Positions 1-9,600 of a stretch of 64,000 bases of DNA are shown here, piece by piece. The first letter of the stretch is position 1, and the number at the start of each line of letters is the position of its first letter. The stretch is from positions 161,900-225,899 of the forward strand of contig CALDUY010000001.1 in NCBI GenBank assembly GCA_937923405.1, given 5' to 3'. The notes under the pieces are model-generated. The model was not told the DNA's origin. It saw only the letters and a list, made by a program, of their open reading frames with translations, and made no database searches. Position numbers and translations under genes: made by a program. The stretch is from an uncultured Gemmataceae bacterium (GTDB lineage: Bacteria > Planctomycetota > Planctomycetia > Gemmatales > Gemmataceae).

Positions 1-28
1 CCTCGAAAAATAACTGATCGAGGGATTC

Positions 29-57
29 TATGACCTCGTCGAGCATCGTCCTATAAT
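29..57 (+). promoter_or_regulatory. Promoter of the fbp operon, probably leaderless
   Basis: A perfect TATAAT lies at 52-57. A weak -35 match (TATGAC, 29-34) sits 17 bases upstream. The expected transcription start, about seven bases after the -10 box, falls on the ATG at 64. No Shine-Dalgarno sequence precedes that ATG, so the transcript could be leaderless. This is inferred from spacing alone. Confidence 0.5.
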
Positions 58-63
58 GCCGCC

Positions 64-2046
64 ATGAGCAACACCCTGCCTGAACTAACCGACGACCTGT
101 TGACGGCCCTGAGGGCACTGCAGCACCAGTTTCCCACACTGGACAGCGCACTGGCTGAGATTGCCCGGCTCAATGCCGAACTGACCCTGCCGATGGGGAC
201 GGTTCACATCCTCTCCGACATCCACGGTGACGATGTAAAACTGCGCCACGTCATCAACAACGCCTCCGGCATGCTGCGACCGCTAGTGAAACGGCTGTTC
301 GCCGCTCGCATGAGTAATGACGACATGCAGGAGTTCCTTTCGCTTCTATTTTATCCGCGCGAAACTCTGGAGCGTCTGGAGCCGAACCTCAAGGATTTGG
401 CCACCCGCGAGGCGTTCTGTCGCAAAACCCTGAGCGATCTGTTTTACATCATCAACATCCTGGCACGTCGGCATGGACTTCGTCACGCCTACCAAGTGTT
501 TCCTGACGATTACCGCGAACTGATCGCCGAGTTGCTCCGCGACCAGGGCGGCGAACGCGGGTCGCGCTACTATGACTCGCTCATCGAACCGTTAGTACGC
601 CACGATCGCGCCTTGCACGTCATTCGACAGATTGTCCGCGTGGTTCGCAACTTGGCGGTGGATGAGTTGGTGATCGCTGGCGATTGCTGGGATCGCGGTC
701 CGCGCGGCGATCGGGTGGTGGATTACCTGAGGCGTCAGCCGCGCTTGTCGTTCGTCTGGGGCAATCACGATGCCGCCTGGTTGGGAGCGTGTCTGGGCTG
801 CGAGGCTCTGGTCGCACACGTCTGCCGCATCTCGCTGCGCTATTGTCGGCTGGAGCAACTCGAAGCGGGGTACGGCATTCCACTGGAGCCGCTGGAAGTT
901 TTGGCTCGAACGGTTTATTCCGACGATCCGGCCAGCCATTTCGTGCCCAAAGGACAAGGCGGCCAACGCGACCCGCAGCTCTTGGCTCGCATGCAGAAGG
1001 CCGCCGCCGTCATGCAGTTCAAACTCGAAGGCCAGATGATCGCCCGCAATCCGCAGTGGCACCTCGATAATCGCCGACTGCTGCACACTATCGATCCCGA
1101 CGCCGGTACCGTGGTCATCGACGGCACCACCTACACGCTGAAAGACAAGTATCTGCCGACTTTGAATCGCGACAATCCTTACGCTCTGTCGAAGGAGGAA
1201 GCCGCCTGTCTGGCCGAGCTGCGCGAGTCGTTTGTCACCAGTCAGAAGCTCTGGTCGCACATGCAGTATCTGCTCGAACACGGTTCGATGGCTCTGGTGC
1301 GCGACAGCAACCTGATCTTTCATGGTGCAGTACCGGTCGATGCCCAGGGCTGCTTCCTCGCTCTGGAAGTGGACGGGGTCGCCGTCGCTGGCAAGGCTCT
1401 CTTCGAGGCCATCGATCGAGTGTTGGCCCGCATCCTGGATCACGCCTCGACGGGGTTGCCCGAAGCGGCAGTTCCCGCGCGACAGGCTGACAGCGACTTT
1501 TGCTGGTATCTTTGGTGCGGTCCGCTCTCGCCGTTGTTCGGCAAAGATAAAATCGCCACTTTCGAGATTGATTTTGTTGTAGATTCTGCCGCTCAGGTCG
1601 AGATAAAAAATCCCTACTTCACCTTGATTCACGAAGTCGAGTTTTGCGATCGGATTTTGCGAGAATTTGGGGTTGATCCAGCTCGCGGCTTGATCGTCAA
1701 TGGCCACGTCCCGGTCAAGATCGAAAAAGGCGAATCGCCGATGAAACGCTCTGGCAAGGCGATCACTATTGACGGAGCGTTCTCGGCAGCGTATGGCGAT
1801 CATGGCTATACTCTGGTGTTAGAGCCAGACAAGACGATGCTGGCCACGCATCATCATTTCGAGTCAGTCGCTGCCGCCGTTGAGCAGGGCATGGACATTA
1901 TTCCCACAGTGTCGATCATTCGCAACCACGAACCGCACCGAACGGTCGGCGATACCGAGAAGGGCGACCAGCTTCGTCGGGAGATTGCCTGGCTAGAGAA
2001 ACTGGTGCAGGCTTATCGCCAGAACAAGTTGCATCCCGTTTGCTGA
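64..2046 (+). CDS. fbp: Fructose-1,6-bisphosphatase, class III
   Basis: This cytosolic enzyme hydrolyses fructose 1,6-bisphosphate to fructose 6-phosphate in gluconeogenesis. At 660 residues it matches class III (Firmicutes-type) enzymes, which are built on a metallophosphoesterase core. Metal-binding blocks are visible in order: SDIHGD (D52, H54), GDCWDRGP (D207), GNHD (233-236), FHGAVPVD mid-protein, and NGHVPVK near the C-terminus. The start is placed at the only early ATG, six bases after a perfect TATAAT box and without a ribosome binding site. It leads a three-gene run with a second metallophosphoesterase (22-base gap) and rsgA. The long minus-strand frame opposite it is a coding shadow. 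The family call is secure; the leaderless start is inferred. Confidence 0.95.
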   Translation: MSNTLPELTDDLLTALRALQHQFPTLDSALAEIARLNAELTLPMGTVHILSDIHGDDVKLRHVINNASGMLRPLVKRLFAARMSNDDMQEFLSLLFYPRETLERLEPNLKDLATREAFCRKTLSDLFYIINILARRHGLRHAYQVFPDDYRELIAELLRDQGGERGSRYYDSLIEPLVRHDRALHVIRQIVRVVRNLAVDELVIAGDCWDRGPRGDRVVDYLRRQPRLSFVWGNHDAAWLGACLGCEALVAHVCRISLRYCRLEQLEAGYGIPLEPLEVLARTVYSDDPASHFVPKGQGGQRDPQLLARMQKAAAVMQFKLEGQMIARNPQWHLDNRRLLHTIDPDAGTVVIDGTTYTLKDKYLPTLNRDNPYALSKEEAACLAELRESFVTSQKLWSHMQYLLEHGSMALVRDSNLIFHGAVPVDAQGCFLALEVDGVAVAGKALFEAIDRVLARILDHASTGLPEAAVPARQADSDFCWYLWCGPLSPLFGKDKIATFEIDFVVDSAAQVEIKNPYFTLIHEVEFCDRILREFGVDPARGLIVNGHVPVKIEKGESPMKRSGKAITIDGAFSAAYGDHGYTLVLEPDKTMLATHHHFESVAAAVEQGMDIIPTVSIIRNHEPHRTVGDTEKGDQLRREIAWLEKLVQAYRQNKLHPVC

Positions 2047-2067
2047 AGGAACTCAGGAGGCGGTCTA

Positions 2068-2727
2068 ATGCGTGTTCTTGACGATTGGCAGTTGACCGCC
2101 GAACGTGCCGCTATCCATTTGCCCACTCGAACTGTGGTTGTCGCCGACTTACACCTGGGCTACGAACGCTGTCGGCATCGCGCCGGGGAAGCGGTCCCCT
2201 GGCGCAGTCTGGCGGACGAACTAACTCCGCTGCAACGACTGCTGCACCGTGAAGAACTGTCGCGTCTAGTCATTGCTGGCGATCTGTTCGAGGATGCTCG
2301 CCGCGAACGCGAAGAACTACTCGATCAATTGGTGACTTGGCTGGACGAAACCGAAGTTGAACTGGTAGGCATCGTGCCTGGTAATCACGATAAAGGATTA
2401 GAACGATCCTCTTTATCCGTATTCAAAGAGGGCATTCTTCTCGATCACTGGCTAGTTGTGCATGGCGATCGACCGCTTCCTGACCAGCCCTGCATCCAGG
2501 GGCACGAGCATCCTCGACTACGCTGGCGCGAAGCCTCTGGCCCGTGCTATTTGTTCCAGAAGCAACGGCTGATTCTGCCGGCCTACTCCGCCGACGCCGC
2601 TGGGGTCAACGTATTGCACGAACCGCGCTGGCAAGACATGCGGGTAGCGGCCATCGCTGGGGAACGGGTGTTGGATTTTGGTCGCCTCGCTGAGTTGCGA
2701 CGACGGCTGCCGAGTCTGGTACAATAA
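2068..2727 (+). CDS. Metallophosphoesterase, PdeM/YkuE-like
   Basis: A 219-residue calcineurin-like phosphoesterase. The N-terminal VVADLHLGYE block supplies the D-x-H metal ligands, followed by IAGDLFED, the GNHD motif and VVHGDRP, and a late GHEH motif. The layout resembles small phosphoesterases of the YfcE/PdeM type, but the substrate cannot be told from sequence. An AGGAGG ribosome binding site sits just before the ATG, and the gene lies between fbp and rsgA with short gaps. The ligase-associated subgroup of this family normally sits beside DNA ligase and helicase genes, which are absent here. A nucleotide or phospholipid phosphodiester is a reasonable guess only. Confidence 0.85.
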   Translation: MRVLDDWQLTAERAAIHLPTRTVVVADLHLGYERCRHRAGEAVPWRSLADELTPLQRLLHREELSRLVIAGDLFEDARREREELLDQLVTWLDETEVELVGIVPGNHDKGLERSSLSVFKEGILLDHWLVVHGDRPLPDQPCIQGHEHPRLRWREASGPCYLFQKQRLILPAYSADAAGVNVLHEPRWQDMRVAAIAGERVLDFGRLAELRRRLPSLVQ

Positions 2728-2732
2728 CTGAC

Positions 2733-3890
2733 ATGGCCAAAAAGAAAAAAATCCGCGTCGATCTGCGCAAGAACCGCAACACCAAGCCGCGCGAACGCGA
2801 CTGGGAAAAGAAACTTGACGACACTGTCGCTGAGGATCAGATCGTCGCCAAGGAAAGTGTGCGCGCCCGCGGCGAACTGTCTCGCCGACGCACCATCATT
2901 CAAGAGGAGCAATCTGGCGAAGATAATTTGCCCAGCGAGATGCCCGCCGTCGATCCCAGCAACGCTCGGTCCGGTCGAGTCCTGCGTATGTATCGTGATG
3001 CCTGCATCGTGCAAGCTGACGACGACGGACGCGAATATCGCTGTGTGATCCGATGGTTGCTACGCAGTCTGACGACCAACGAACGAACCATCGTGACCAC
3101 GGGCGATCGAGTGTGGTTCAAGCCAGTCGAACAGCTCTCGGGAGACGTCGAAGGCGCGCCGGAAGGAGCTATTGTCCGCGTCGAACCACGCAAAGGCGTG
3201 CTAACTCGTGCCTCGCGGAAGCGCGAACATGTCCTGGTTGCCAACGTCGATCAAGTGGTGTTCGTGCTGTCACTTCGCGAGCCGGACCTCAAGCCGCACT
3301 TGATCGATCGCTTCCTAGCCAGCGCCATTAAAGGCGAGATTCGACCGATCCTGTGTCTGAACAAGGCCGACTTAGTCGAACCGATCGAGTTCATTCCCCT
3401 TGTGGGAATGTACAGCCAATTGGGGGTGCCGACGATCTTGACTAGCACCGTCACCGGGTTGGGCATCGACGAACTGCGTGACCGACTGCGAGACCGACAG
3501 ACCGTGTTTTCCGGACAATCCGGAGTGGGAAAATCTTCGTTGCTCAACGCCGTCGAGCCGGAGTTGGGCTTGCGCGTGCGCGAGGTGAGCGAGGTTAATC
3601 AGAAAGGTCAGCACACAACGACAACGGCAGAGTTGATCCGGCTGAAATTCGGTGGCTGGGTGGTGGACACGCCGGGCGTGCGTCAGTTTCAGCTATTCGA
3701 CACTCTGCCCGAGGAGGTCGAGGGCTTCTTCGCTGAGTTTCGCCCCTTCGTACCTCTTTGTGCTTTTCCCGACTGCACCCACATCCACGAACAACGCTGC
3801 GCCATCAAGCGGGCGGTGTATCGGCGACAGATCAGCTACGACCGTTACACCAGCTACTTAGGCATGTTTCAAGGAATCCACAACGATTAG
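2733..3890 (+). CDS. rsgA: Ribosome small subunit GTPase RsgA
   Basis: RsgA (YjeQ) is a circularly permuted GTPase that checks late 30S ribosome maturation. At 385 residues it has the expected order: a lysine/arginine-rich N-terminal tail, an OB-like domain, then G4 (NKAD), G1 (P-loop GQSGVGKSS, residues 261-269) and G3 (DTPG). A C-terminal zinc knuckle follows in CAFPDCTHIHEQRC. It starts five bases after the preceding phosphoesterase, so co-transcription is likely. The basic N-terminal extension of about 40 residues is longer than in E. coli and probably contacts rRNA. Confidence 0.95.
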   Translation: MAKKKKIRVDLRKNRNTKPRERDWEKKLDDTVAEDQIVAKESVRARGELSRRRTIIQEEQSGEDNLPSEMPAVDPSNARSGRVLRMYRDACIVQADDDGREYRCVIRWLLRSLTTNERTIVTTGDRVWFKPVEQLSGDVEGAPEGAIVRVEPRKGVLTRASRKREHVLVANVDQVVFVLSLREPDLKPHLIDRFLASAIKGEIRPILCLNKADLVEPIEFIPLVGMYSQLGVPTILTSTVTGLGIDELRDRLRDRQTVFSGQSGVGKSSLLNAVEPELGLRVREVSEVNQKGQHTTTTAELIRLKFGGWVVDTPGVRQFQLFDTLPEEVEGFFAEFRPFVPLCAFPDCTHIHEQRCAIKRAVYRRQISYDRYTSYLGMFQGIHND

Positions 3891-4243
3891 GTCGTTTGAA
3901 CCTCTACTGGTTCATCGCAGCTGAATTGTGGGGTGGCTCAGAAACGACTCTTCTGATCTGACCAGAGGGCATAAGCCCTCCTTGCTTAGCGCTCCCACCA
4001 CGCAGGACTGACGTCCTTCGCTTGGAAGCTCGAAGACGCGAACCTCCACTCAGTATCAGCTGCAATCCATCACTACGACAGCGACTCGGCGGATTGTAGC
4101 GAGTTGGACGGCAACATGTTCCCAGAGAGCAAGCCGATCGCGCTTGAATCAGACTACATCCGGATTCTACCATTGAGGCCAATTGAGAGACTTTACCTCC
4201 TCCGAATGACTTCGGAGGCCATGAACCGCCGATGAGGTAAGTG
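3891..4243. other. Intergenic region without recognised gene
   Basis: A 353-base gap between rsgA and the next plus-strand gene. Frames in it (for example a 115-residue minus-strand frame) lack a ribosome binding site and have no protein-like composition. No strong hairpin with a T-tract was found after rsgA. The last bases hold a GAGG-type ribosome binding site for the gene at 4244. Confidence 0.5.
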
Positions 4244-4672
4244 ATGTTCAACCTAGTGCTACTGACAGCGTTGGCCGGTCCCAGTGTGGGAGTCCAGCCG
4301 TACTTTGTCGCCGATCCCTGCCCGTACTGTATCTGGCCCGTGTTGCCGTTGGGAGGACGAGTAGTTTTTTACTGGAACGGTCCAGCCGCCTTGAGCGAGC
4401 AAGAAGAGCAAGAATGGCGGAATTATCTAGGATCCCTAGATGAGACAGACCAGAAAGAAGCTCGCTACTACTGGAACGCTGCTGACCGCGCGGGTAAGCA
4501 ACGATTGCTCGGTCAGGTTCGCCAGCTGCGTGCTAAAAAAGAAGAACGAGAGGCCAAGCAGCGCGAGGATGAGCTAAAGGCAAAACAGAAAAAGGAAGAA
4601 GAAACCAGCAAACCCAAGCCGGAAAAGAAAGACGAGAAGAAAGAAAATAAAAGCGACAATAAAGAGCCGTAA
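4244..4672 (+). CDS. Hypothetical exported protein with charged Lys/Glu tail
   Basis: A protein of 142 residues with no recognised family. It opens with a hydrophobic stretch (MFNLVLLTALAGPSVG) that could be a signal peptide. A short segment with a CPYC pair follows, then a Glu-rich helix. The last 60 residues are almost entirely Lys, Glu, Gln and Asp, predicted to be an extended helix or disordered tail. A GTG one codon upstream is in frame; ATG 4244 is preferred because GAGG lies at the usual distance. A strong hairpin after the stop suggests it is a single-gene unit. Confidence 0.6.
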   Translation: MFNLVLLTALAGPSVGVQPYFVADPCPYCIWPVLPLGGRVVFYWNGPAALSEQEEQEWRNYLGSLDETDQKEARYYWNAADRAGKQRLLGQVRQLRAKKEEREAKQREDELKAKQKKEEETSKPKPEKKDEKKENKSDNKEP

Positions 4673-4703
4673 TAGGACTAATCTCAACGACTTGCTTCGC
4701 GAT

Positions 4704-4740
4704 CAGCCGGGTCGGCTTCCCCACTAAGCTGACCCGGCTG
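4704..4740 (+). terminator. Strong hairpin, probable intrinsic terminator
   Basis: Arms 4704-4718 and 4726-4740 form a 15-bp stem with one G-U pair and a 7-base loop (CCCCACT). A modest T-run (TCTTTTCT) follows. It lies 31 bases after the stop of the 4244 gene. Confidence 0.65.
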
Positions 4741-5203
4741 ACATCTTTTCTGCACGGTCCTCTCTGTTCTGTTGCAGCCTTCGATCGCAACAAAAGCTCC
4801 ACTGCTTAGAAGCAGGCTGGGGCCGGGGCTGAGAGACAACCTCCCTCCGCTGAGGCTCGACGTAGTCGGTCTGACACGCATGTCGCTTGTCCGCGCCATA
4901 ACCGGAACTTATCATTCGTCAACTTTACCCAGATTCGCTGTTTCTGCGTTGATGTGCAGTCAACTCATTTTTACCATACTGCCAGGAACACCTGGTCGGC
5001 GTCCCTCGCCGGTCTGGATCAAGAAGCGAAACCAGCTCACGACCCAGCGATGTGTCGCGTCGGTGCCGCTGTCATGCCCAGACTTAAGACAGAATCAGGT
5101 GAGATCAGGAAGAGTTTCGTAAGGCGTTCCAACGGTTGAGCCCGCGTCGGGCTCGAGGTCTGCTGGTGGACGGGGTCCATCACGGTTCTTGGAGGTGGTG
5201 ACT
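4741..5203. other. Intergenic region and leader with small hairpin
   Basis: No convincing gene is seen between the terminator and the Cys-rich gene at 5204; frames of 61-116 residues here look random. A perfect 7-bp stem with a 3-base loop lies at 5138-5154 (GAGCCCG/CGGGCTC), 50 bases before the next start. It may be a leader structure for the 5204 gene. Confidence 0.45.
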
Positions 5204-5638
5204 ATGTACGGGATCGTTTTGATGGCTGCGCTGACGACCGGCGGCGAAGCGTCCGACTTCGGTGGTCGTCGTTGTTCCTGCGCTTGCTCGGGTTGCGTGG
5301 TGACCTGCACGGTCAGCCACGGCTGCAAGTACTCCTGCCGCGCTGATCGCTGCTCCTGCTGGGGCTGCAGAAAGGCCAAGAAGTGCCACGGCTGCACCGT
5401 GTACACCTGCCATGCTCCGGTGTACTATGGCTGCCATGCCGCCACGGTAGTTGTCGAGCACGGCACCTGCCACGGCGTCGTTCATCCGCCGGTTGCTCCA
5501 GAAGTGCCGAAGGTGATCGAGCAGCCGACGCCCGGCAAGGTCATCGAGAACAAGCCGGCTGAGAAGGCTGTTGAGCCGAAGAAAGAGCCGGAAAAGGCCG
5601 TCGAGCCGAAGAAGCTGCCGGAAAAGAACGAAGGTTAA
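5204..5638 (+). CDS. Cys-rich small protein of planctomycete type
   Basis: A 144-residue protein in three parts. A short hydrophobic start (MYGIVLMAALTTGGEAS) resembles the N-terminus common in planctomycete TIGR03000-type proteins. A region of about 75 residues follows with 15 cysteines in CxC and CxxC spacing plus several His and Gly. The Pro/Glu/Lys tail repeats the pattern EKAVEPKKxPEK. No TIGR03000 domain proper is evident. The ATG at 5204 is chosen over the upstream in-frame TTG because GGAGG at 5191-5195 is ideally placed. Metal binding or disulfide cross-linking in an envelope layer is an inference from composition. Confidence 0.7.
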   Translation: MYGIVLMAALTTGGEASDFGGRRCSCACSGCVVTCTVSHGCKYSCRADRCSCWGCRKAKKCHGCTVYTCHAPVYYGCHAATVVVEHGTCHGVVHPPVAPEVPKVIEQPTPGKVIENKPAEKAVEPKKEPEKAVEPKKLPEKNEG

Positions 5639-5665
5639 TTCCGTCGCCGTTGATTGATAGCCACG

Positions 5666-5704
5666 GGCCGCGAAGGGGTGTTCCTTCGCGGCCTGGGTCA
5701 TTTT
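5666..5704 (+). terminator. Hairpin terminator after Cys-rich gene
   Basis: Perfect 11-bp stem (5666-5676 with 5683-5693), 6-base loop GGTGTT, and a TTTT run at 5701-5704 after a short spacer. It separates the Cys-rich gene from the respiratory operon. Confidence 0.6.
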
Positions 5705-5877
5705 GCTGGACGTTGGATTGTCAATCCTGAGAATAGTCTTGCCGTGATCGGGAGGAGAACTCGCATCCTCACTGCTCGATCAGACGAATTCCCGCTATAT
5801 TTTCCAGTCCTCGCTTCTCGGCACGGCAGTTGCTAAAGTGATCCACAACGGTTAACTCTGTTGTTCCAGGATGTCTC

Positions 5878-6522
5878 ATGCCACAGATTTTTCATCGCGC
5901 TTTCAATACTTTGTCGCTGGTGAGTATCTACGGCTCGGTGTTCCTGTTGGCTGGGCTTGGATTGGCAGCTGCACTGTACGCTCGCTCTGGCTATGTGACC
6001 AATGCTGGCCTGGCTCGAGAGCAGCCAATTCCCTTCAGTCATCAGCACCATGTCAACGAATTGGGCATCGACTGCCGCTATTGCCACACCTCCGTCGAGA
6101 CCGCTGGCTTTGCAGGGATTCCACCCACCAAAACCTGCATGAACTGCCACACGCAGATCTGGCAGGGGAGCGAGATGCTCGCTGCCGTCCGCGAGAGTTA
6201 TCGCACCGACGAGAGCATCCCCTGGCAACGCATCCACAAGCTCGGCGATTACTGTTACTTCAACCACTCCATTCACGTCGCTAAGGGGATTGGCTGTGTT
6301 ACCTGTCATGGTCGGGTCGATCAGATGCCGCTGATTTGGCAGGAAAAATCGCTGCTGATGGAATGGTGCCTCGATTGTCATCGTCAGCCGGAAAAGTATG
6401 TCCGACCTCGCGATCAGATTTTCAACATGACCTATGAACGTCGCGACCCCGACGAAGGCAAACGCCTAGTCGAGGAATATCAGATCAAGTCGAAGATGAG
6501 CTGTAACGCCTGTCACCGATGA
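5878..6522 (+). CDS. actA: Alternative complex III pentaheme cytochrome c subunit ActA
   Basis: First gene of the alternative complex III (quinol:cytochrome c/oxidase oxidoreductase) operon. The 214-residue protein has an N-terminal membrane anchor (about residues 13-36) and five CxxCH heme c sites at residues 66, 87, 140, 164 and 209, the number known for ActA of Rhodothermus marinus. It should sit on the periplasmic face and pass electrons from the ActB/ActC core towards the oxidase. AGGA precedes the ATG at a usable distance. actB follows after 88 bases; the rest of the operon is almost gapless. Confidence 0.93.
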   Translation: MPQIFHRAFNTLSLVSIYGSVFLLAGLGLAAALYARSGYVTNAGLAREQPIPFSHQHHVNELGIDCRYCHTSVETAGFAGIPPTKTCMNCHTQIWQGSEMLAAVRESYRTDESIPWQRIHKLGDYCYFNHSIHVAKGIGCVTCHGRVDQMPLIWQEKSLLMEWCLDCHRQPEKYVRPRDQIFNMTYERRDPDEGKRLVEEYQIKSKMSCNACHR

Positions 6523-6610
6523 ACGAGATGCCCCCAGGACTGCGTGCTTCCTTCGGGAGCCACCGGTTGCTATCGTTGGACAGACCTCACCCGCTGCCCG
6601 AGAACGGAAC

Positions 6611-9600
6611 ATGAAACGACCACCCCTCGATCCTGAATTGATTCGCGATCGCCTTGCCGTGGAGCAGGGCAAACGCTACTGGCGCAGCTTAGAAGAACTG
6701 GCCGACGATCCCGCCGTTCGCGAGATGGTCGAGCGTGAGTTTCCCGACAGTGCGTCGCAGTGGACTGACCCAGTATCGCGACGCCGCTTCCTGGCCCTGA
6801 TGGGCGCTTCGCTGGGGCTGGCCGGTCTCGTCGGCTGCACCCGACCGACCGGCACTATCATGCCGTATGTCAAACAGCCGGAGCATTTGACGCCAGGCAT
6901 TCCGCTGCATTTCGCCACGGCGATGACTCAAGGAGGCTTCGCCACGGGACTAGTGGTCGAAAGCCACGAAGGCCGGCCCACCAAAATCGAAGGCAACCGT
7001 AACCATCCCGCCAGTCTGGGCGCGACCACGGTACAACAGCAGGCCGCTATTTTGGGCTTGTATGACCCCGACCGGTCGCAATCCGTGATGTTCCGCGATC
7101 AGCCGCGTTCCTGGATGAGCTTGCTGGAGATTCTGCGGCAGCGCCTCCAATCTAGCAACAAAGGCAAGGGCGTTGCGGTGCTGTGTGAAACTATCGGTTC
7201 GCCGACTCTGGAAGCCCAGCGCAAAGCCTTCCAACAGGCGTTTCCCGAACTGCGCTGGTTCACCTACGAGCCGATCAACCGCGATCAAGTCGTGGCAGCG
7301 GCCACCCTCGCTTTCGGCAAACCGTTGCACAGCTACTATCGACTCACCAACGCCGACGTGATCGTTTCCTTCGACGCCGACTTCCTCGCTCAGGGGCCGG
7401 GCTGTCTGGCTTACACCCGACAGTTCACGGCACGGCGCAAGGAGGGCGGCAAAGGTGTGGGGATGAATCGGCTTTATGTCGTCGAGACCGACGTGAGCGT
7501 AACCGGTTCCCGCGCCGATCATCGCCTGGCGGTCAAACCCAGCGAGGTCGAGAAGCTGACGCGAGCCTTGGCCGCACTGCTCAAGATCGATGGGGTGGCC
7601 ATGCCGACTTTGGACGACAAGCAACGCCGCTGGATCGAGGCAGTGGCTCGCGATCTGACTCAGGTCAACCAAGCCCCTCGACCAGCCGGCAGTACAGCGG
7701 TACTCGTCGGCGAACTGCAACCCGCCAAGGTGCAGGCTCTGGTTCACGCTATCAATCACCGGCTCGGAAATTTTGGCCAGACCGTTCTGTTCACCGAACC
7801 ATTGCCTATCGCTCAGCCCAACCAGCGTCAGTCTCTGGAAGCTCTGACGACGGCTCTGGCCAAGAACGAATTGGACACGCTGTTAATCCTGGGCGGCAAT
7901 CCGGTGTACAACGCGCCGGCGGATCTCCCACTAGGGGAACGGCTGGCTAACAAGCTCAAGGAGAGCAAAACCTGGTTGGCTGTCCGCGTTGGCGAACACT
8001 ACGACGAAACCTCTCGTGCCTGTCACTGGCACGTTCCGCGCACGCACTTCCTCGAAGAGTGGAGCGATGGCTTGGCCTACGACGGCACCGCCTGCATCGT
8101 TCAACCGCTCATTGCTCCGCTGTACGGTGGCAAGTCGTTCCATGAACTGCTCGCTCTGCTGACGCCGATCGGTCCCGAGGGCCAAAGCTACGACTCTCGA
8201 TCTGTCGAGGAGATCATCCGGGCTTACTGGGAGCAGTCGCATCCGAAAGACGCCAAGGAGTCGTTTGAACGATTCTGGCAACGTGCCCTGCATGACGGCG
8301 TGGTTCGCGGCAGCACTCCGCCGACGCTGGTGCCGACGCTGCTCGACGGTTTCACGAGCAAGCCCGAGATGCTTCCCTCGGTGTCACCGGAGAGCGACGG
8401 GTTAGAGATTGTCTTCGCCCCGGACTACGCAACCTACGATGGCCGTTTTGCCAACAACGGCTGGCTACAGGAATGGCCCAAGCCACTGACCAGGCTCAGC
8501 TGGGATAATGCGGTGATTATGGGTCCGGAAACGGCAAAACAGCTCGGCCTCAGCACGCGAGTGGATCAGTGGAAAGGCGGCGAACACGGTAGCACGATTG
8601 CCGACACAATCTCACTGACCGCCCCACCCCGCTACTCTCTGCGAGGTGTACCGATCTGGATTCAGCCCGGCCATGCCGAGGGTGCGTTGACCGTGCATTT
8701 GGGCTATGGTCGAGAGCGAGTCGGCAGGGTCGGCACGAAGGTCGGCTTCAACGCGAATAAGATCCGCCCGACCTCAGCTTGGTTTCTCACTGGGGTCAAA
8801 GTCTCGAAGCTAAACCAAACCCACGAACTGGCCTGCCAACAAGCTCACCACAGCATGGAAGGCCGCGACATCGTTCGCTCGGGCAAGGTCAACGAGTACA
8901 AGCCGCCCAAAAAGCACGCCTTACCGACGTTGTTCGATGGCAAGGATCATCCCTACGACGGCTACAAGTGGGCAATGGCTGTGGATCTGTCGGCCTGCAC
9001 CGGTTGCGGAGCCTGCGTTGTCGCCTGTCAAGCCGAGAACAACATCCCCATCGTCGGCAAGGATCAGGTGCAGCGTGCCCGTGAGATGCACTGGCTGCGG
9101 ATCGATCGCTACTATGAAACCCCGCTCGAAGACAACAACGCCGATCCGTATTATCATTTTCAGCCGGTCATGTGCCAACACTGCGAGAATGCCCCCTGCG
9201 AGGTGGTCTGCCCTGTTGAGGCGACGGTTCACGGCGACGAGGGGACGAACGACATGGTCTATAACCGCTGTGTCGGCACGCGCTACTGTGCCAACAACTG
9301 CCCCTACAAGGTACGGCGGTTCAACTTTCTGGAGTACGCCGACTTCAAGACCCCCAGTCTCAAGTTGCAGTACAACCCCGAAGTGACGGTGCGAACTCGC
9401 GGCGTGATGGAGAAATGCACGTTCTGCATCCAGCGCATCAGTCATGCCCGCATCGAGGCCAGTCGGGGTGCCCTAGAAGGCGATCCGGAACGCAAAGATC
9501 CGCACGGACGCCGAGTGCAGGGCAAGGAACTGCCCTACATCCCGGATGAGTCGTTGTACACCGCCTGCGAAGCAGCCTGTCCGGCGGAAGCACTGGTGTT

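Noticed and set aside
592..1803. 403-residue minus-strand frame opposite fbp
   Set aside because: It is the antisense shadow of a securely identified gene, with no ribosome binding site or family motif.
3904..4251. 115-residue minus-strand frame after rsgA
   Set aside because: No ribosome binding site, and random-looking composition rich in Ser, Arg and Gly.
4772..5122. 116-residue plus-strand frame in the gap before the Cys-rich gene
   Set aside because: No start signal, no hydrophobic or domain pattern, and a poor ribosome site.
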